A DNA stretch of 64,000 bases. Source: Bacteroidota bacterium (GTDB lineage: Bacteria > Bacteroidota > Bacteroidia > Sphingobacteriales > Sphingobacteriaceae). Every line of letters starts with the position of its first letter. Position 1 is the stretch's first letter. Location: positions 310,001-374,000 of the forward strand of contig JAEXHI010000031.1 in assembly GCA_023450085.1 (NCBI GenBank), given 5' to 3'. Shown here piece by piece: positions 44,406-52,617 of this stretch. The position numbers were made by a program, and so were the translations under genes. Under the pieces are notes generated by a model that worked only from the letters and a program-made list of their open reading frames with translations, ran no database searches and was not told where the DNA came from.

Positions 44406-46280
44406 ATGAAAAGGTTTTTATTGTTGGGCTTTCTCGTTCTCGTTACTTTTTTGGGTTTTGCCCAAAATAGCAGACCTATTTTAATTGATAGTTCAAGCAG
44501 GTATGACGTTAGAAACCACGGGTATTTTTATGAAGACAAGGGATTAAAAGCAACCATAGACACCTTAGTACGGTTAAAAGAGCAGGGCAAACTTACCGAG
44601 CTTACTCCTTATCGAACTTTTAACAAGGGTTTTAGCCAAAGCTACTGGTGGATTGTTTTTGATGTACACAACACCCTAAACGAACCCGTAAACCTATTCT
44701 TTAATGAGCGAAGTAATAGTGTGAATAGGCTGCAATTATTTAAGGTAGATAGTACAGGAAAAATTACGGCTATGGCCCTTACTGGCGACCATTTCAAATT
44801 TGACAGCAGACCGATAGATTACCACAATTATTTATATCCCATTAAGTTAAAGGCCAAGGAAAAAGCCTCCTATTTTTTATGGGCTGATAAAAGAGGCCAG
44901 AATATGACCATGCCACTTGGTTTGGCTAAAGATGTAGACTTGGTTCACGGAGAAATTCCTTTTTATACCATGTTTGGTATTTTTGTGGGCATTTATCTGT
45001 TTGCCATTATTTTCAATCTGTTTTTATTTGTCTCGCTACGTGATGTAATCCATATTTATTATGCGCTGTATGTAATTTGTGTACTTCTTTTTAATTTGGA
45101 AGATGAGGGCTTAGGTTTTCAATGGATTTACCCAAATGTACCTTACCTGCAAGATTATTTACGTAGCATTATCGCCTTCATCAGCTCGGCACTACTGGTA
45201 CAAATCATGCTACTTTTCATTAACCAAACCAGTAGCAATAGCAGGTTTTATCACTTTATTAATGGCTACAAGTATTTTTGTTATGCGCTCACCCTGCTAC
45301 CGTTATATCTACTATTCGTTAAAAGTAGCATGACTCTGGAGAAAGTCAATTTTTTCGCTTCAAACCTGTTAGCACTTTTAACCGTCATTATTTTAATTTT
45401 AAACACTACAGAACGCATCCTTAAGGGATACAAATTAGCTTGGTACTACCTTATTACCATGCTGATACTGCTTTTGGGCATTTTAAATTATGTATTTAAC
45501 AGTTTAGGCATCACCAGCTTTTATATATTCAATACTACGGGCTTAGTAGTTGGCCTAACGGTCGAAATCATATTCCTTTCTTTTGCCCTCACCCAGCGTT
45601 ACAATTTTTTAAAGAAGGAAACCAAAATACTACAGCAACAAAAAACTAAATTAGAAATTGCCTTGGTTGATGATGTTTTTGAAGCTCAGGAAAATGAGAG
45701 AAGACGACTTGCCCAGGATTTACATGACGATTTAGGCGGCACGCTTTCTGCCATTAAGCTAAATGTAACCGCTTTCAAATCGAACATTGTGCAGTTACCT
45801 GCCGAAAACCATGCTTTTTACCAGCAAACCATCAATATGATAGAAAATGCTTGTGAAAATTTGAGGGAAATTTCTCATAATTTAATGCCTAAAAACCTGG
45901 AGAAAAATGGACTGATCAATACGCTTACAGAGCAGCTTGCCGAGTTGAACCAAACAGGTCATATTAACTTTGAGTTTGTACATGATATTGAGCAACCTAT
46001 CTCTCCCGACATCGAATTGACCATTTATCGTATTGCAAAAGAGCTCATTAACAATGTGGTTAAACATGCAGTAGCTACCAAGGCATCGTTACAAATTATT
46101 TCTTCTGAAGAACAAATTGTGATGATGTGTGAAGATAACGGGGTTGGCTTTAACCCCTCCACCAGCAATGATGGTATTGGACTTGCCAATATTAAATTGA
46201 GGGTAAACCATTTAAAAGGTGTATTTAGCTTGGAAAGTAATGAAATGGGAACCAGTATCAGCATATTTATTCCTCGCTAA
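44406..46280 (+). CDS. 7TMR-DISM sensor histidine kinase (HisKA_3 type)
   Basis: The 624-residue protein has a signal peptide (1-19) and an extracytoplasmic 7TMR-DISMED2-like beta domain (about 25-175, FSQSYWWIVFDVHN ... YHNYLYPIKLKAKEKASYFLWAD). Seven membrane helices (about 185-395) and a short coiled coil follow. The HisKA_3 domain has phospho-His440 in ERRRLAQDLHDDLGGTLSAIKL. The ATPase domain has NNVVKHAVAT, CEDNGVGFN and GIGLANI. The DISMED2 domain suggests sensing of a carbohydrate or another envelope ligand, but the ligand is unknown. The response regulator gene follows after one base, so they are co-expressed. Confidence 0.93.
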   Translation: MKRFLLLGFLVLVTFLGFAQNSRPILIDSSSRYDVRNHGYFYEDKGLKATIDTLVRLKEQGKLTELTPYRTFNKGFSQSYWWIVFDVHNTLNEPVNLFFNERSNSVNRLQLFKVDSTGKITAMALTGDHFKFDSRPIDYHNYLYPIKLKAKEKASYFLWADKRGQNMTMPLGLAKDVDLVHGEIPFYTMFGIFVGIYLFAIIFNLFLFVSLRDVIHIYYALYVICVLLFNLEDEGLGFQWIYPNVPYLQDYLRSIIAFISSALLVQIMLLFINQTSSNSRFYHFINGYKYFCYALTLLPLYLLFVKSSMTLEKVNFFASNLLALLTVIILILNTTERILKGYKLAWYYLITMLILLLGILNYVFNSLGITSFYIFNTTGLVVGLTVEIIFLSFALTQRYNFLKKETKILQQQKTKLEIALVDDVFEAQENERRRLAQDLHDDLGGTLSAIKLNVTAFKSNIVQLPAENHAFYQQTINMIENACENLREISHNLMPKNLEKNGLINTLTEQLAELNQTGHINFEFVHDIEQPISPDIELTIYRIAKELINNVVKHAVATKASLQIISSEEQIVMMCEDNGVGFNPSTSNDGIGLANIKLRVNHLKGVFSLESNEMGTSISIFIPR

Positions 46281-46281
46281 A

Positions 46282-46932
46282 ATGACTTCTCAACCCGAAA
46301 TATTGAAAATTGCAGTAGCTGACGACCATTTGTTGTTTATGGAAGGTCTGTGTAGTTTATTAGCTACCCAAGCAGACTTTGAGGTGATTGCCAAAGCAGC
46401 AAATGGAAAAACTGTACTGCACCTAATTAACCATAACCTGCCCGATGTATTGATTTTAGACCTTAACATGCCTATTGTGGATGGAGAAATGGTAGCTAAA
46501 AAAGTAATAGAACGCTATCAGTCGATTAAAATACTGGTCTTATCAATGTACCATACGGCTGCTATGGATAAAAAATTAAAGGAGATTGGGGTACACGGCT
46601 GTTTACCTAAAGACACTTGCACCGATCTTTTGTTTAAAGTGATTAGGGACGTTGCCAAGGGAAAGACCTATTTTACAGCAACCAAACCTATTCAAGAAAC
46701 CAGCAATAACTTTAACGCGACGGATATCTTTTTAAAGAAGCATAAACTGACTTATCGGGAATTAGAAATCTTAAAGCTGATTGCACAAAACTATACCTCG
46801 CAGGAAATAGCCAAAAAGCTTTTCATTAGCATGTTCACGGTTGACACCCACCGAAAAAATATGATTTATAAACTTAAGGTTGATAAAAAAACTGGGCTAC
46901 TACAGTTTGCTTTGGAGAATAAGTTGTTTTAA
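46282..46932 (+). CDS. NarL/LuxR-family response regulator
   Basis: I start it at MTSQPEILKIAVADDHLLFMEGL (216 residues), one base after the kinase stop; the frame is open further back inside the kinase gene. The receiver domain has acidic residues DD at 14-15, phosphoacceptor Asp60 in VLILDLNMPIVDGEM, SMYHTA and the lysine in CLPKDTC. The C-terminal LuxR domain reads LTYRELEILKLIAQNYTSQEIAKKLFISMFTVDTHRKNMIYKL, typical of this class. Likely sites are the near-palindrome at 44330-44349, giving control of its own operon and the divergent TPR genes. Confidence 0.93.
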   Translation: MTSQPEILKIAVADDHLLFMEGLCSLLATQADFEVIAKAANGKTVLHLINHNLPDVLILDLNMPIVDGEMVAKKVIERYQSIKILVLSMYHTAAMDKKLKEIGVHGCLPKDTCTDLLFKVIRDVAKGKTYFTATKPIQETSNNFNATDIFLKKHKLTYRELEILKLIAQNYTSQEIAKKLFISMFTVDTHRKNMIYKLKVDKKTGLLQFALENKLF

Positions 46933-47004
46933 CAATAGCACAAATGCTTTGACTACTTGTCCTAATTACTCGAGAAGCTCAGGACGACTAACAACATCTG
47001 ATAT

Positions 47005-47730
47005 TTAAAAATCCAAAGGACCTAGCCTGCGCATGTTTCTCATGATGAGATATTGCCTATGTTTAATGTATCGGGTAGGGCTATTAGGAGTCCATCGCAA
47101 AGGATTTGGAAAACACGCGGCCAATAACGCTGCCTCGGAACGGCTCATTTTTGTACAGGAGTGACCATAATATGCTTGGGAAGCGGCTTCGGCTCCGTAA
47201 ATACCATCGCCCATTTCAATGACATTCAAATACACTTCCAAAATTCTTTCCTTGCTCCACAACACCTCTATCAATAAGGTAAAATAAGCTTCGAAAACTT
47301 TTCTAATATAAGATCTGCCCGGCCACAAAAAAACATTTTTAGCTGTTTGTTGTGAAATAGTACTACCGCCTTTGATTTTTTTCTTGCCTTTTTTGAGATT
47401 GCTTTCATAGGCTTTTTCGATAGCCTTTAAATCAAACCCCATATGCTTTAAGAAAAGTTGGTCTTCGGCTGATACCGCCGCTCGCTTCATGTTATCGGAA
47501 ATATCCTCAAACTTTACCCACTCCTTTTTGATCTTCGCAGGCTTTTCATCTGCTTTACGCTCCCAATTGCGTTGCACCATTAAAAAGGTAATGGGTGGAT
47601 TGATGAACCGGTAAGCAATTACCCAAATTACAGAGAAGATAAAGAACCATAGCAATACCTTACCTGCTACAATAGAGATACGCTTAAACAAAGATTTCTT
47701 TCCTTTTTGTTTTGTTGATTTACGAGCCAT
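47005..47730 (-). CDS. mtgA: Monofunctional biosynthetic peptidoglycan transglycosylase
   Basis: I start it at MARKSTKQKGKKSLFKR, giving 241 residues, the usual MtgA size. The open frame continues 30 codons up through a low-complexity repeat and is not likely coding. A basic cytoplasmic tail is followed by one membrane helix (about 22-45) and the GT51 domain. Its signatures are AEDQLFLKHMGFDLKAI with the catalytic Glu, KGGSTISQQTAKNVFLWPGR, RKVFEAYFTLLIEVLWSKERILEVYLNVIEMGDGIYG and EAALLAACFPNP. It polymerises lipid II into glycan strands in the periplasm. It converges on the second response regulator gene. Confidence 0.95.
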   Translation of the reverse strand: MARKSTKQKGKKSLFKRISIVAGKVLLWFFIFSVIWVIAYRFINPPITFLMVQRNWERKADEKPAKIKKEWVKFEDISDNMKRAAVSAEDQLFLKHMGFDLKAIEKAYESNLKKGKKKIKGGSTISQQTAKNVFLWPGRSYIRKVFEAYFTLLIEVLWSKERILEVYLNVIEMGDGIYGAEAASQAYYGHSCTKMSRSEAALLAACFPNPLRWTPNSPTRYIKHRQYLIMRNMRRLGPLDF

Positions 47731-47830
47731 TGCTGTAAAGTTAGGATTTTTATAGTTATACTGGTTATGACTTTTGGGTTGCGAGTTACAGGTTGCGAGT
47801 GGTGGGATTTTATAACCCATTTATGCTTTA

Positions 47831-47912
47831 CGTTCTATACGAATACTCATAAAAACCTTTGCGGTTATTTTTTTACCGCGAAGAATTAAAAAGTTACGCA
47901 AAGAACGCGAAG
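47831..47912. repeat. Direct repeat, copy 1
   Basis: It starts CGTTCTATACGAATACT, contains AAAAACCTTTGCGGTT and ends AAAGAACGCGAAG. The second copy is at 48098-48182 in the same orientation. Within each copy, CTTTGCGGT and ACCGCGAAG or GCGAAC segments give partial internal symmetry. Confidence 0.65.
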
Positions 47913-48097
47913 TTTTGTGTACTGTTTATTATCAATTAAATCTGGTTGGAACGACAGCGCCGAGGAACGAGGGCTATCGTGTAAAACGAGGCTAACGTTA
48001 CCGATAAGATACTGTGCAAATATTTTCAAAAATTGTCAATAGAAAATCTCCTTTTATTGATCAAAAATAAGTTTAATCTTGGTCATACGCTGCTTCG

Positions 48098-48182
48098 CGT
48101 TCTTTGCGAATACTTACCCAAAAACCTTTGCGGTTTAATTATTTAATGCGAACAATAAAAGAGTTATTTAAAGAACGCGAAG
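48098..48182. repeat. Direct repeat, copy 2
   Basis: It starts CGTTCTTTGCGAATACT, contains AAAAACCTTTGCGGTT and ends AAAGAACGCGAAG, parallel to the copy at 47831. It lies 40 bases before the nth start codon. Confidence 0.65.
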
Positions 48183-48222
48183 AGGAATCGTAAATATTGC
48201 TGCCTAAATCGTAATTTTGTTC

Positions 48223-48882
48223 ATGCTAAAAAAAGAACGTTACCAGCATTTTGTAGAGCATTTTTCGACCAAGCAACCGCATGCCGAAACAGAGCTACAT
48301 TACAATAATCCCTACCAATTATTGGTGGCTGTAATTCTATCGGCGCAGTGTACAGACAAGCGGATCAATCAGGTAACTCCTGCACTTTTCCAACGCTTTC
48401 CCAATGCAAAAGCACTTGCTGAAACTACGCCAGACATTGTTTTTGACTATATTAGAAGCGTGAGCTATCCTAACAATAAGGCCAAACATTTGGTGGGCAT
48501 GGCCAACATGTTGATCAACGATTTTAACAATGAAGTGCCTTCAGACGTTAACCAGTTGCAAAAAATGCCCGGCGTTGGTCGCAAAACAGCTAATGTGATT
48601 GCTTCGGTAGTTTATGATGCTCCTGCGATGGCAGTAGACACCCATGTATTTAGGGTGGCCAACCGTTTAGGGCTTACCAAGGGAAAAACACCTTTAGCAG
48701 TGGAGAAAGACTTGGTTAAAAATTTACCCGAACATACCATTGCGGTAGCGCACCACTGGTTGATTTTACACGGTAGATATATTTGCGTGGCCCGTAATCC
48801 TAAGTGCGATGTTTGCGAACTTACCTATTTCTGCCAGTATTATGAGAAGCTTGAAAAAGCTAAAAAAGTGAGCAAAAACTAA
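48223..48882 (+). CDS. nth: Endonuclease III
   Basis: The 219-residue base-excision repair enzyme removes oxidised pyrimidines and nicks the abasic site. I start at the ATG of MLKKERYQHFVEHF; a TTG two codons earlier is less likely. The helix-hairpin-helix LQKMPGVGRKTANVIASVV is followed by the catalytic Asp in AMAVDTHVFRVANRLGL. The conserved Lys lies in LSAQCTDKRINQVTPALF. The C-terminal 4Fe-4S loop C-x6-C-x2-C-x5-C is intact in CVARNPKCDVCELTYFC. Length and motifs are standard. It precedes recA by 135 bases with a separate promoter between. Confidence 0.96.
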   Translation: MLKKERYQHFVEHFSTKQPHAETELHYNNPYQLLVAVILSAQCTDKRINQVTPALFQRFPNAKALAETTPDIVFDYIRSVSYPNNKAKHLVGMANMLINDFNNEVPSDVNQLQKMPGVGRKTANVIASVVYDAPAMAVDTHVFRVANRLGLTKGKTPLAVEKDLVKNLPEHTIAVAHHWLILHGRYICVARNPKCDVCELTYFCQYYEKLEKAKKVSKN

Positions 48883-48908
48883 TTTCAAAAAAAATATTTA
48901 TAAATTTA

Positions 48909-48941
48909 TTTGCATTTAATTAAAACATTTCGATATGTTTG
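48909..48941 (+). promoter_or_regulatory. recA promoter
   Basis: TTTG (48909-48912), a 21-base gap and TATGTTTG (48934-48941) fit the Bacteroidota primary sigma factor pattern. The leader would be about 70 bases. I did not recognise a LexA-type operator. Confidence 0.8.
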
Positions 48942-49017
48942 CTAAAATTATTAGTTAAAGATAATTTAAATATTTGCCGAAACGTATTATTATATTTATT
49001 CCCTCAATTTTAAAGAC

Positions 49018-50031
49018 ATGAATCCAAACACAGACAAATTAAAAGCATTACAGCTTACTTTAGATAAACTTGAAAAGTCATACGGTAAAGGTTCTATCAT
49101 GAAACTTGGTGACCAAGCCGTAGAAAGCATGGAAGCAATCTCAACTGGCTCTATCAGTTTGGATATTGCTTTAGGTGTAGGTGGCGTTCCTAAAGGCCGT
49201 ATTATTGAAATATATGGTCCTGAATCTTCTGGTAAAACTACTTTAGCCACACATATTATTGCTGAAGCACAGAAAAAAGGTGGTATTGCTGCTATTATCG
49301 ATGCGGAACATGCCTTTGATAAATTTTATGCTAAAAAATTAGGGGTAGATACTGATAACCTATTGATTTCGCAACCTGACAATGGTGAGCAAGCATTGGA
49401 AATTGCAGATAACCTGATCCGTTCGGGCGCTATTGATGTAATTGTGATTGACTCTGTTGCTGCCTTGGTACCTAAAGCAGAGATTGAAGGAGAAATGGGT
49501 GACAGCAGAATGGGCTTACAAGCTCGTTTAATGAGTCAGGCCTTACGTAAGTTAACAGGAACAATTGCTAAAACAGGATGTTGCTGTATCTTCATCAACC
49601 AGTTACGTGAGAAAATTGGGGTGATGTTTGGTAACCCAGAGACTACTACCGGTGGTAATGCCTTAAAGTTTTATGCTTCTGTGCGTTTAGATATCCGTAG
49701 AACTTCTCAAATTAAAGATTCTGATGAGGTTTCTGGTAACCGTGTAAAAGTAAAAATCGTTAAAAATAAAGTAGCCCCTCCTTTCCGTTTAGCAGAATTT
49801 GACATCATGTTTGGAGAAGGTATTTCTAAAACTGGTGAGATCATTGATCTTGGTGTAGATTTTGGCATTGTGAAAAAAGCTGGCTCTTGGTTCTCTTATG
49901 GCGATACCAAATTAGGACAAGGTAGAGATGCGGTTAAACAATTATTATTGGATAATCCTGAATTAGCCGACGAAATAGAAGCTCGTATCAGAGAAGAAGT
50001 AACCGGAGAGCAATTGGAAGAAAATAACTAG
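49018..50031 (+). CDS. recA: Recombinase RecA
   Basis: The 337-residue protein is the strand-exchange ATPase of homologous recombination and SOS induction. The start MNPNTDKLKALQLTLDKLEKSYGKGSIMKLGD is typical. Walker A GPESSGKTT lies near residue 66, Walker B is in IDVIVIDSVAALVPKAE, and the QLREKIGVMFGNPETTTGG (loop L2) segment is complete. The C-terminus is short and acidic (EEVTGEQLEENN). It has its own promoter and is followed by an intrinsic terminator, so it is likely monocistronic. Confidence 0.99.
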   Translation: MNPNTDKLKALQLTLDKLEKSYGKGSIMKLGDQAVESMEAISTGSISLDIALGVGGVPKGRIIEIYGPESSGKTTLATHIIAEAQKKGGIAAIIDAEHAFDKFYAKKLGVDTDNLLISQPDNGEQALEIADNLIRSGAIDVIVIDSVAALVPKAEIEGEMGDSRMGLQARLMSQALRKLTGTIAKTGCCCIFINQLREKIGVMFGNPETTTGGNALKFYASVRLDIRRTSQIKDSDEVSGNRVKVKIVKNKVAPPFRLAEFDIMFGEGISKTGEIIDLGVDFGIVKKAGSWFSYGDTKLGQGRDAVKQLLLDNPELADEIEARIREEVTGEQLEENN

Positions 50032-50056
50032 GCGTTATTTTAAAACATAAACAAAA

Positions 50057-50086
50057 GGTCATCATTTTACAATGGTGGCCTTTTTT
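50057..50086 (+). terminator. Intrinsic terminator after recA
   Basis: GGTCATCATT and AATGGTGGCC form a 10-bp stem with G-U pairs and a 4-base loop, followed by TTTTTT. It begins 26 bases after the recA stop. Confidence 0.85.
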
Positions 50087-50696
50087 ATGGAGCAATAATT
50101 GATAAACTATAGCAATGACAAAAATATATGCGTCTTTGCCAGTGGAGCTTGTCCCGAAGTTTCGGGAGAAACAAACCTAAAGCGTAGTCTATTTAACGTG
50201 AGTTCGGGATAAGCGTTTTGTAATTTTTCATTATCTCCGGCCCTAGCAAACCCTCTTCGTTCTACTAAAATCGGCCTTGTCCTGTTCGGAATGCACAAAT
50301 AAGTCCTATTTGTTCCTTTAACAGAACAGGGCACAGCCGTGTTTTTTTTTGCATACTTTTTTCATCTATAGGAAACCTGCGAAGCAAGCATGAATACCAT
50401 TGAAGATATCATAAATAATGAATAAAAGTTTGTCCGCGAAGCGACAGAACACTAAATAGCAGCAAAAAACTAGTGTTTTTGATGCAAATACTAGTTTGCC
50501 GTGCACATAAAGTATTTTCTTAACCCGAACTCACCTTATTTAATTTCGCGGAGCTTAGTAACCTCTTTTTTAATAATGAGATGCTTCTCCGAATGGGGCG
50601 GAGCTAGCTGTCGTTCTTCCTCGCAATGATGGAAACACAGGTGTTATTGCAAACTGTTTGGACTTTTCGGGAAAAGCAGCTTAGAGAACGCTTTAA
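50087..50696. other. Repeat-rich spacer after recA
   Basis: The 610-bp stretch has an inverted repeat pair (50193-50213 and 50519-50543). A smaller near-perfect hairpin AAACTAGTGTTT/AAATACTAGTTT lies at about 50467-50497. CCTGTTC/GAACAGG arms occur near 50280-50328, and REP-like text near 50.6 kb. A 75-codon minus-strand open frame (50107-50334) is composed of this repeat material and is not called. Confidence 0.55.
50193..50543. repeat. Inverted repeat pair around GTGAGTTCGGG
   Basis: TTAACGTGAGTTCGGGATAAG-like text at the left, of which GTGAGTTCGGG is the core, matches the complement of CTTAACCCGAACTCACCTTA at the right. They enclose about 300 bp with further small hairpins and no transposase. 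Confidence 0.55.
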
Positions 50697-51344
50697 CTAA
50701 CCGTTATCAATAAAACTCAGATTAGCATTTACATACTGAGACTTTTGAATTTGAACCTTCATTTTCTTGAAAGTTTCTGTTGGGCCGCTAGTCGCAAAGA
50801 GATTCACTAACCATACTGGAATAGTTCCCCCTGGATCTACCTCCAAGGTATATTCTATTTGTATGGAATTATTTTTTGTCGGGGTTAAAATCCATTTGCC
50901 GTTAGAATGGTTTACCCGCACTATATTTTTCTTTACAGGTAAATAATTAGCTTCGGTAGGACCGTTAATGGTTACTACTTTTGTACGAGGGTCTTGACTA
51001 ACGATCAAATGTGCAATAAAGTCTCTATTACTTAATGGCCAAGGAATATCAACTTCCGAATAGTAGTATAACTCTGAAGAAGAAACTTTTTTAAGCAATG
51101 TGCTTGATTTGGTGCCGTAAACCCACTCTTCACCTGCATCAACATCCATAATTAAGGCAACCATTTGCGAAAGCTTAGCGGGCAAACTACATTTGACTTT
51201 TATACCTTTTAACCCAGATGCTGACACTGTTTTGGTATAGACACTTATACCGTCTTTAGCTCTTTTTAAAGTCCAATCGGCCTGAGCATTTGCCGAATAA
51301 TGAAAAAAGAAAAGCAAGAAAGGAAATAGCAATATTCTGTACAT
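50697..51344 (-). CDS. Secreted START-domain protein
   Basis: The 215-residue protein has a signal peptide (1-20, ending SANAQ). It carries a START/SRPBCC lipid-binding domain: ADWTLKRAKDGISVYTKTV, then LKGIKVKC, MDVDAGEEWVYGTKSSTLLKKV, ELYYYSEVDIPWPLSNRDFI and TPTKNNSIQIEYTLEVDPGGTIPVWLVNLF. The WPLSNRDF and IPxWLVN segments are characteristic of bacterial START proteins. A role in binding or moving a lipid in the periplasm is a family-based inference. It is followed upstream by a small membrane protein gene and tsaD in the same direction, with gaps of 17 and 11 bases, so the three probably form one transcript. Confidence 0.88.
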   Translation of the reverse strand: MYRILLFPFLLFFFHYSANAQADWTLKRAKDGISVYTKTVSASGLKGIKVKCSLPAKLSQMVALIMDVDAGEEWVYGTKSSTLLKKVSSSELYYYSEVDIPWPLSNRDFIAHLIVSQDPRTKVVTINGPTEANYLPVKKNIVRVNHSNGKWILTPTKNNSIQIEYTLEVDPGGTIPVWLVNLFATSGPTETFKKMKVQIQKSQYVNANLSFIDNG

Positions 51345-51361
51345 TTCCGTTTGCTAGTAGT

Positions 51362-51580
51362 TTATTTAAAACTCGAAGGTTTAGGTGCCGCTTGTAATCC
51401 TTTCTCTTTTACAAAAGAAGAATCTAGCCTTACAATGGTGTATGCAGCTATAATTGCACCCACCAACAGCAATGCCAATCCCACATAATTTTTCTTTTTG
51501 TCTTGCTTAATGGCCCATATTAAAAAGATAATAAGGGGAATAGCCAATAATCCGAAAAAGATAAAACTTCCTGTCTGCAT
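51362..51580 (-). CDS. Small two-helix membrane protein
   Basis: The 72-residue protein has two predicted membrane helices (about 4-23, SFIFFGLLAIPLIIFLIWAI, and about 32-50, YVGLALLLVGAIIAAYTIV). They are joined by a basic loop KQDKKKN, and the C-terminal tail is charged. I do not recognise the family. It lies between tsaD and the START gene with short gaps, which supports it as a real gene. Confidence 0.7.
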   Translation of the reverse strand: MQTGSFIFFGLLAIPLIIFLIWAIKQDKKKNYVGLALLLVGAIIAAYTIVRLDSSFVKEKGLQAAPKPSSFK

Positions 51581-51591
51581 AATTTATATTA

Positions 51592-52593
51592 TTAAAAATT
51601 CATTCTGGCCATTGGAGCTACCTCCTGACCAACAAAATCATTCTGTAAAAACTTATGATAACCTGCAATAGCAATCATTGCGGCATTATCTGTACAATAT
51701 TCAAATTTGGGAATAAACACTTCCCACCCCAAACTATCTTGCAAGCCCATTAGCGTATCTCTTAAGCCCGAATTTGCCGAAACACCACCTGCAATGGCAA
51801 TTTGGTTACAATGATACTGTTTAGCTGCCTTTTTAAGTTTATTAAGTAGGATATTGACAATACTGTGTTGCACAGATGCACAAATGTCTGCCAAGTTTTC
51901 TTCCACAAAATTAGGATTCGCCTTTTGATTGTCTCTAATAAAGTAAAGAATAGCTGTCTTGAAACCACTGAAACTATAGTTTAATCCTTGTATTTGCGGT
52001 TCAGGGAATTGGTAGGCTTTTGGATTGCCTTGTTTAGCATATTTATCAATTAATGGCCCACCTGGATAAGGCAAATTTAAGATCTTAGCCGTTTTATCAA
52101 AAGCTTCTCCTGCGGCATCATCCAAGGTCTCTCCTACTATTTCCATCTCAAAATAATCTTTCACCAACACAATTTGTGTATGACCACCTGAGACAGTTAA
52201 ACACAAAAAGGGGAATTTTGGCATCGGTTCATCTATAAAATGCGCCAAAATATGAGCTTGCATATGGTTCACTGAAATTAATGGAAGATCAAGTGCCAAA
52301 GCAAAAGACTTCGCAAAAGAAACCCCTACCAACAGGGAGCCCAACAGCCCTGGACCTTGCGTAAAGGCTACACCGTCAAGTTGTTTCTTTTCTATTTTGG
52401 CAATAGCCAAGGCCTGCTGTACAGCAGGTACAATATTCTGTTGATGCACCCTCGAAGCCAACTCGGGAATTACCCCTCCATAATTTTCATGAATTGTTTG
52501 GTTTGCAATAACATTGGCAGTAATTTTGCCGTTATCACAAATGGCAACCGAAGTTTCGTCGCAGGATGACTCTATAGCTAGGATGACAGGCAC
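51592..52593 (-). CDS. tsaD: tRNA N6-adenosine threonylcarbamoyltransferase
   Basis: The 333-residue enzyme completes the t6A37 modification of ANN-decoding tRNAs. The start codon is GTG (VPVILAIESSCDETSVAICD as read, with Met at initiation). The metal-binding histidines His110 and His114 are in VNHMQAHILAHF. ATP-binding segments are SGGHTQIVLV and GGVSANSGLR near residue 270. The length is standard. It is the first gene of a leftward trio; a candidate -7 box TAATTTTG (52614-52621 minus) lies inside the start of the divergent TamB-like gene. Confidence 0.97.
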   Translation of the reverse strand: MPVILAIESSCDETSVAICDNGKITANVIANQTIHENYGGVIPELASRVHQQNIVPAVQQALAIAKIEKKQLDGVAFTQGPGLLGSLLVGVSFAKSFALALDLPLISVNHMQAHILAHFIDEPMPKFPFLCLTVSGGHTQIVLVKDYFEMEIVGETLDDAAGEAFDKTAKILNLPYPGGPLIDKYAKQGNPKAYQFPEPQIQGLNYSFSGFKTAILYFIRDNQKANPNFVEENLADICASVQHSIVNILLNKLKKAAKQYHCNQIAIAGGVSANSGLRDTLMGLQDSLGWEVFIPKFEYCTDNAAMIAIAGYHKFLQNDFVGQEVAPMARMNF

Positions 52594-52617
52594 TGATAAG
52601 ATATTTTAAGCTACAAA

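Larger units (their letters stand above)
47731..48222. other. Spacer between mtgA and nth with direct repeats
   Basis: The spacer contains two copies of an 82-85 bp element (47831-47912 and 48098-48182). It also holds a GTTGCGAGTTACAGGTTGCG periodic string near 47780. I see no gene. Confidence 0.6.

Noticed and set aside
50107..50334. A 75-codon minus-strand open frame after recA
   Set aside because: It consists of inverted-repeat material; a protein product is unlikely.
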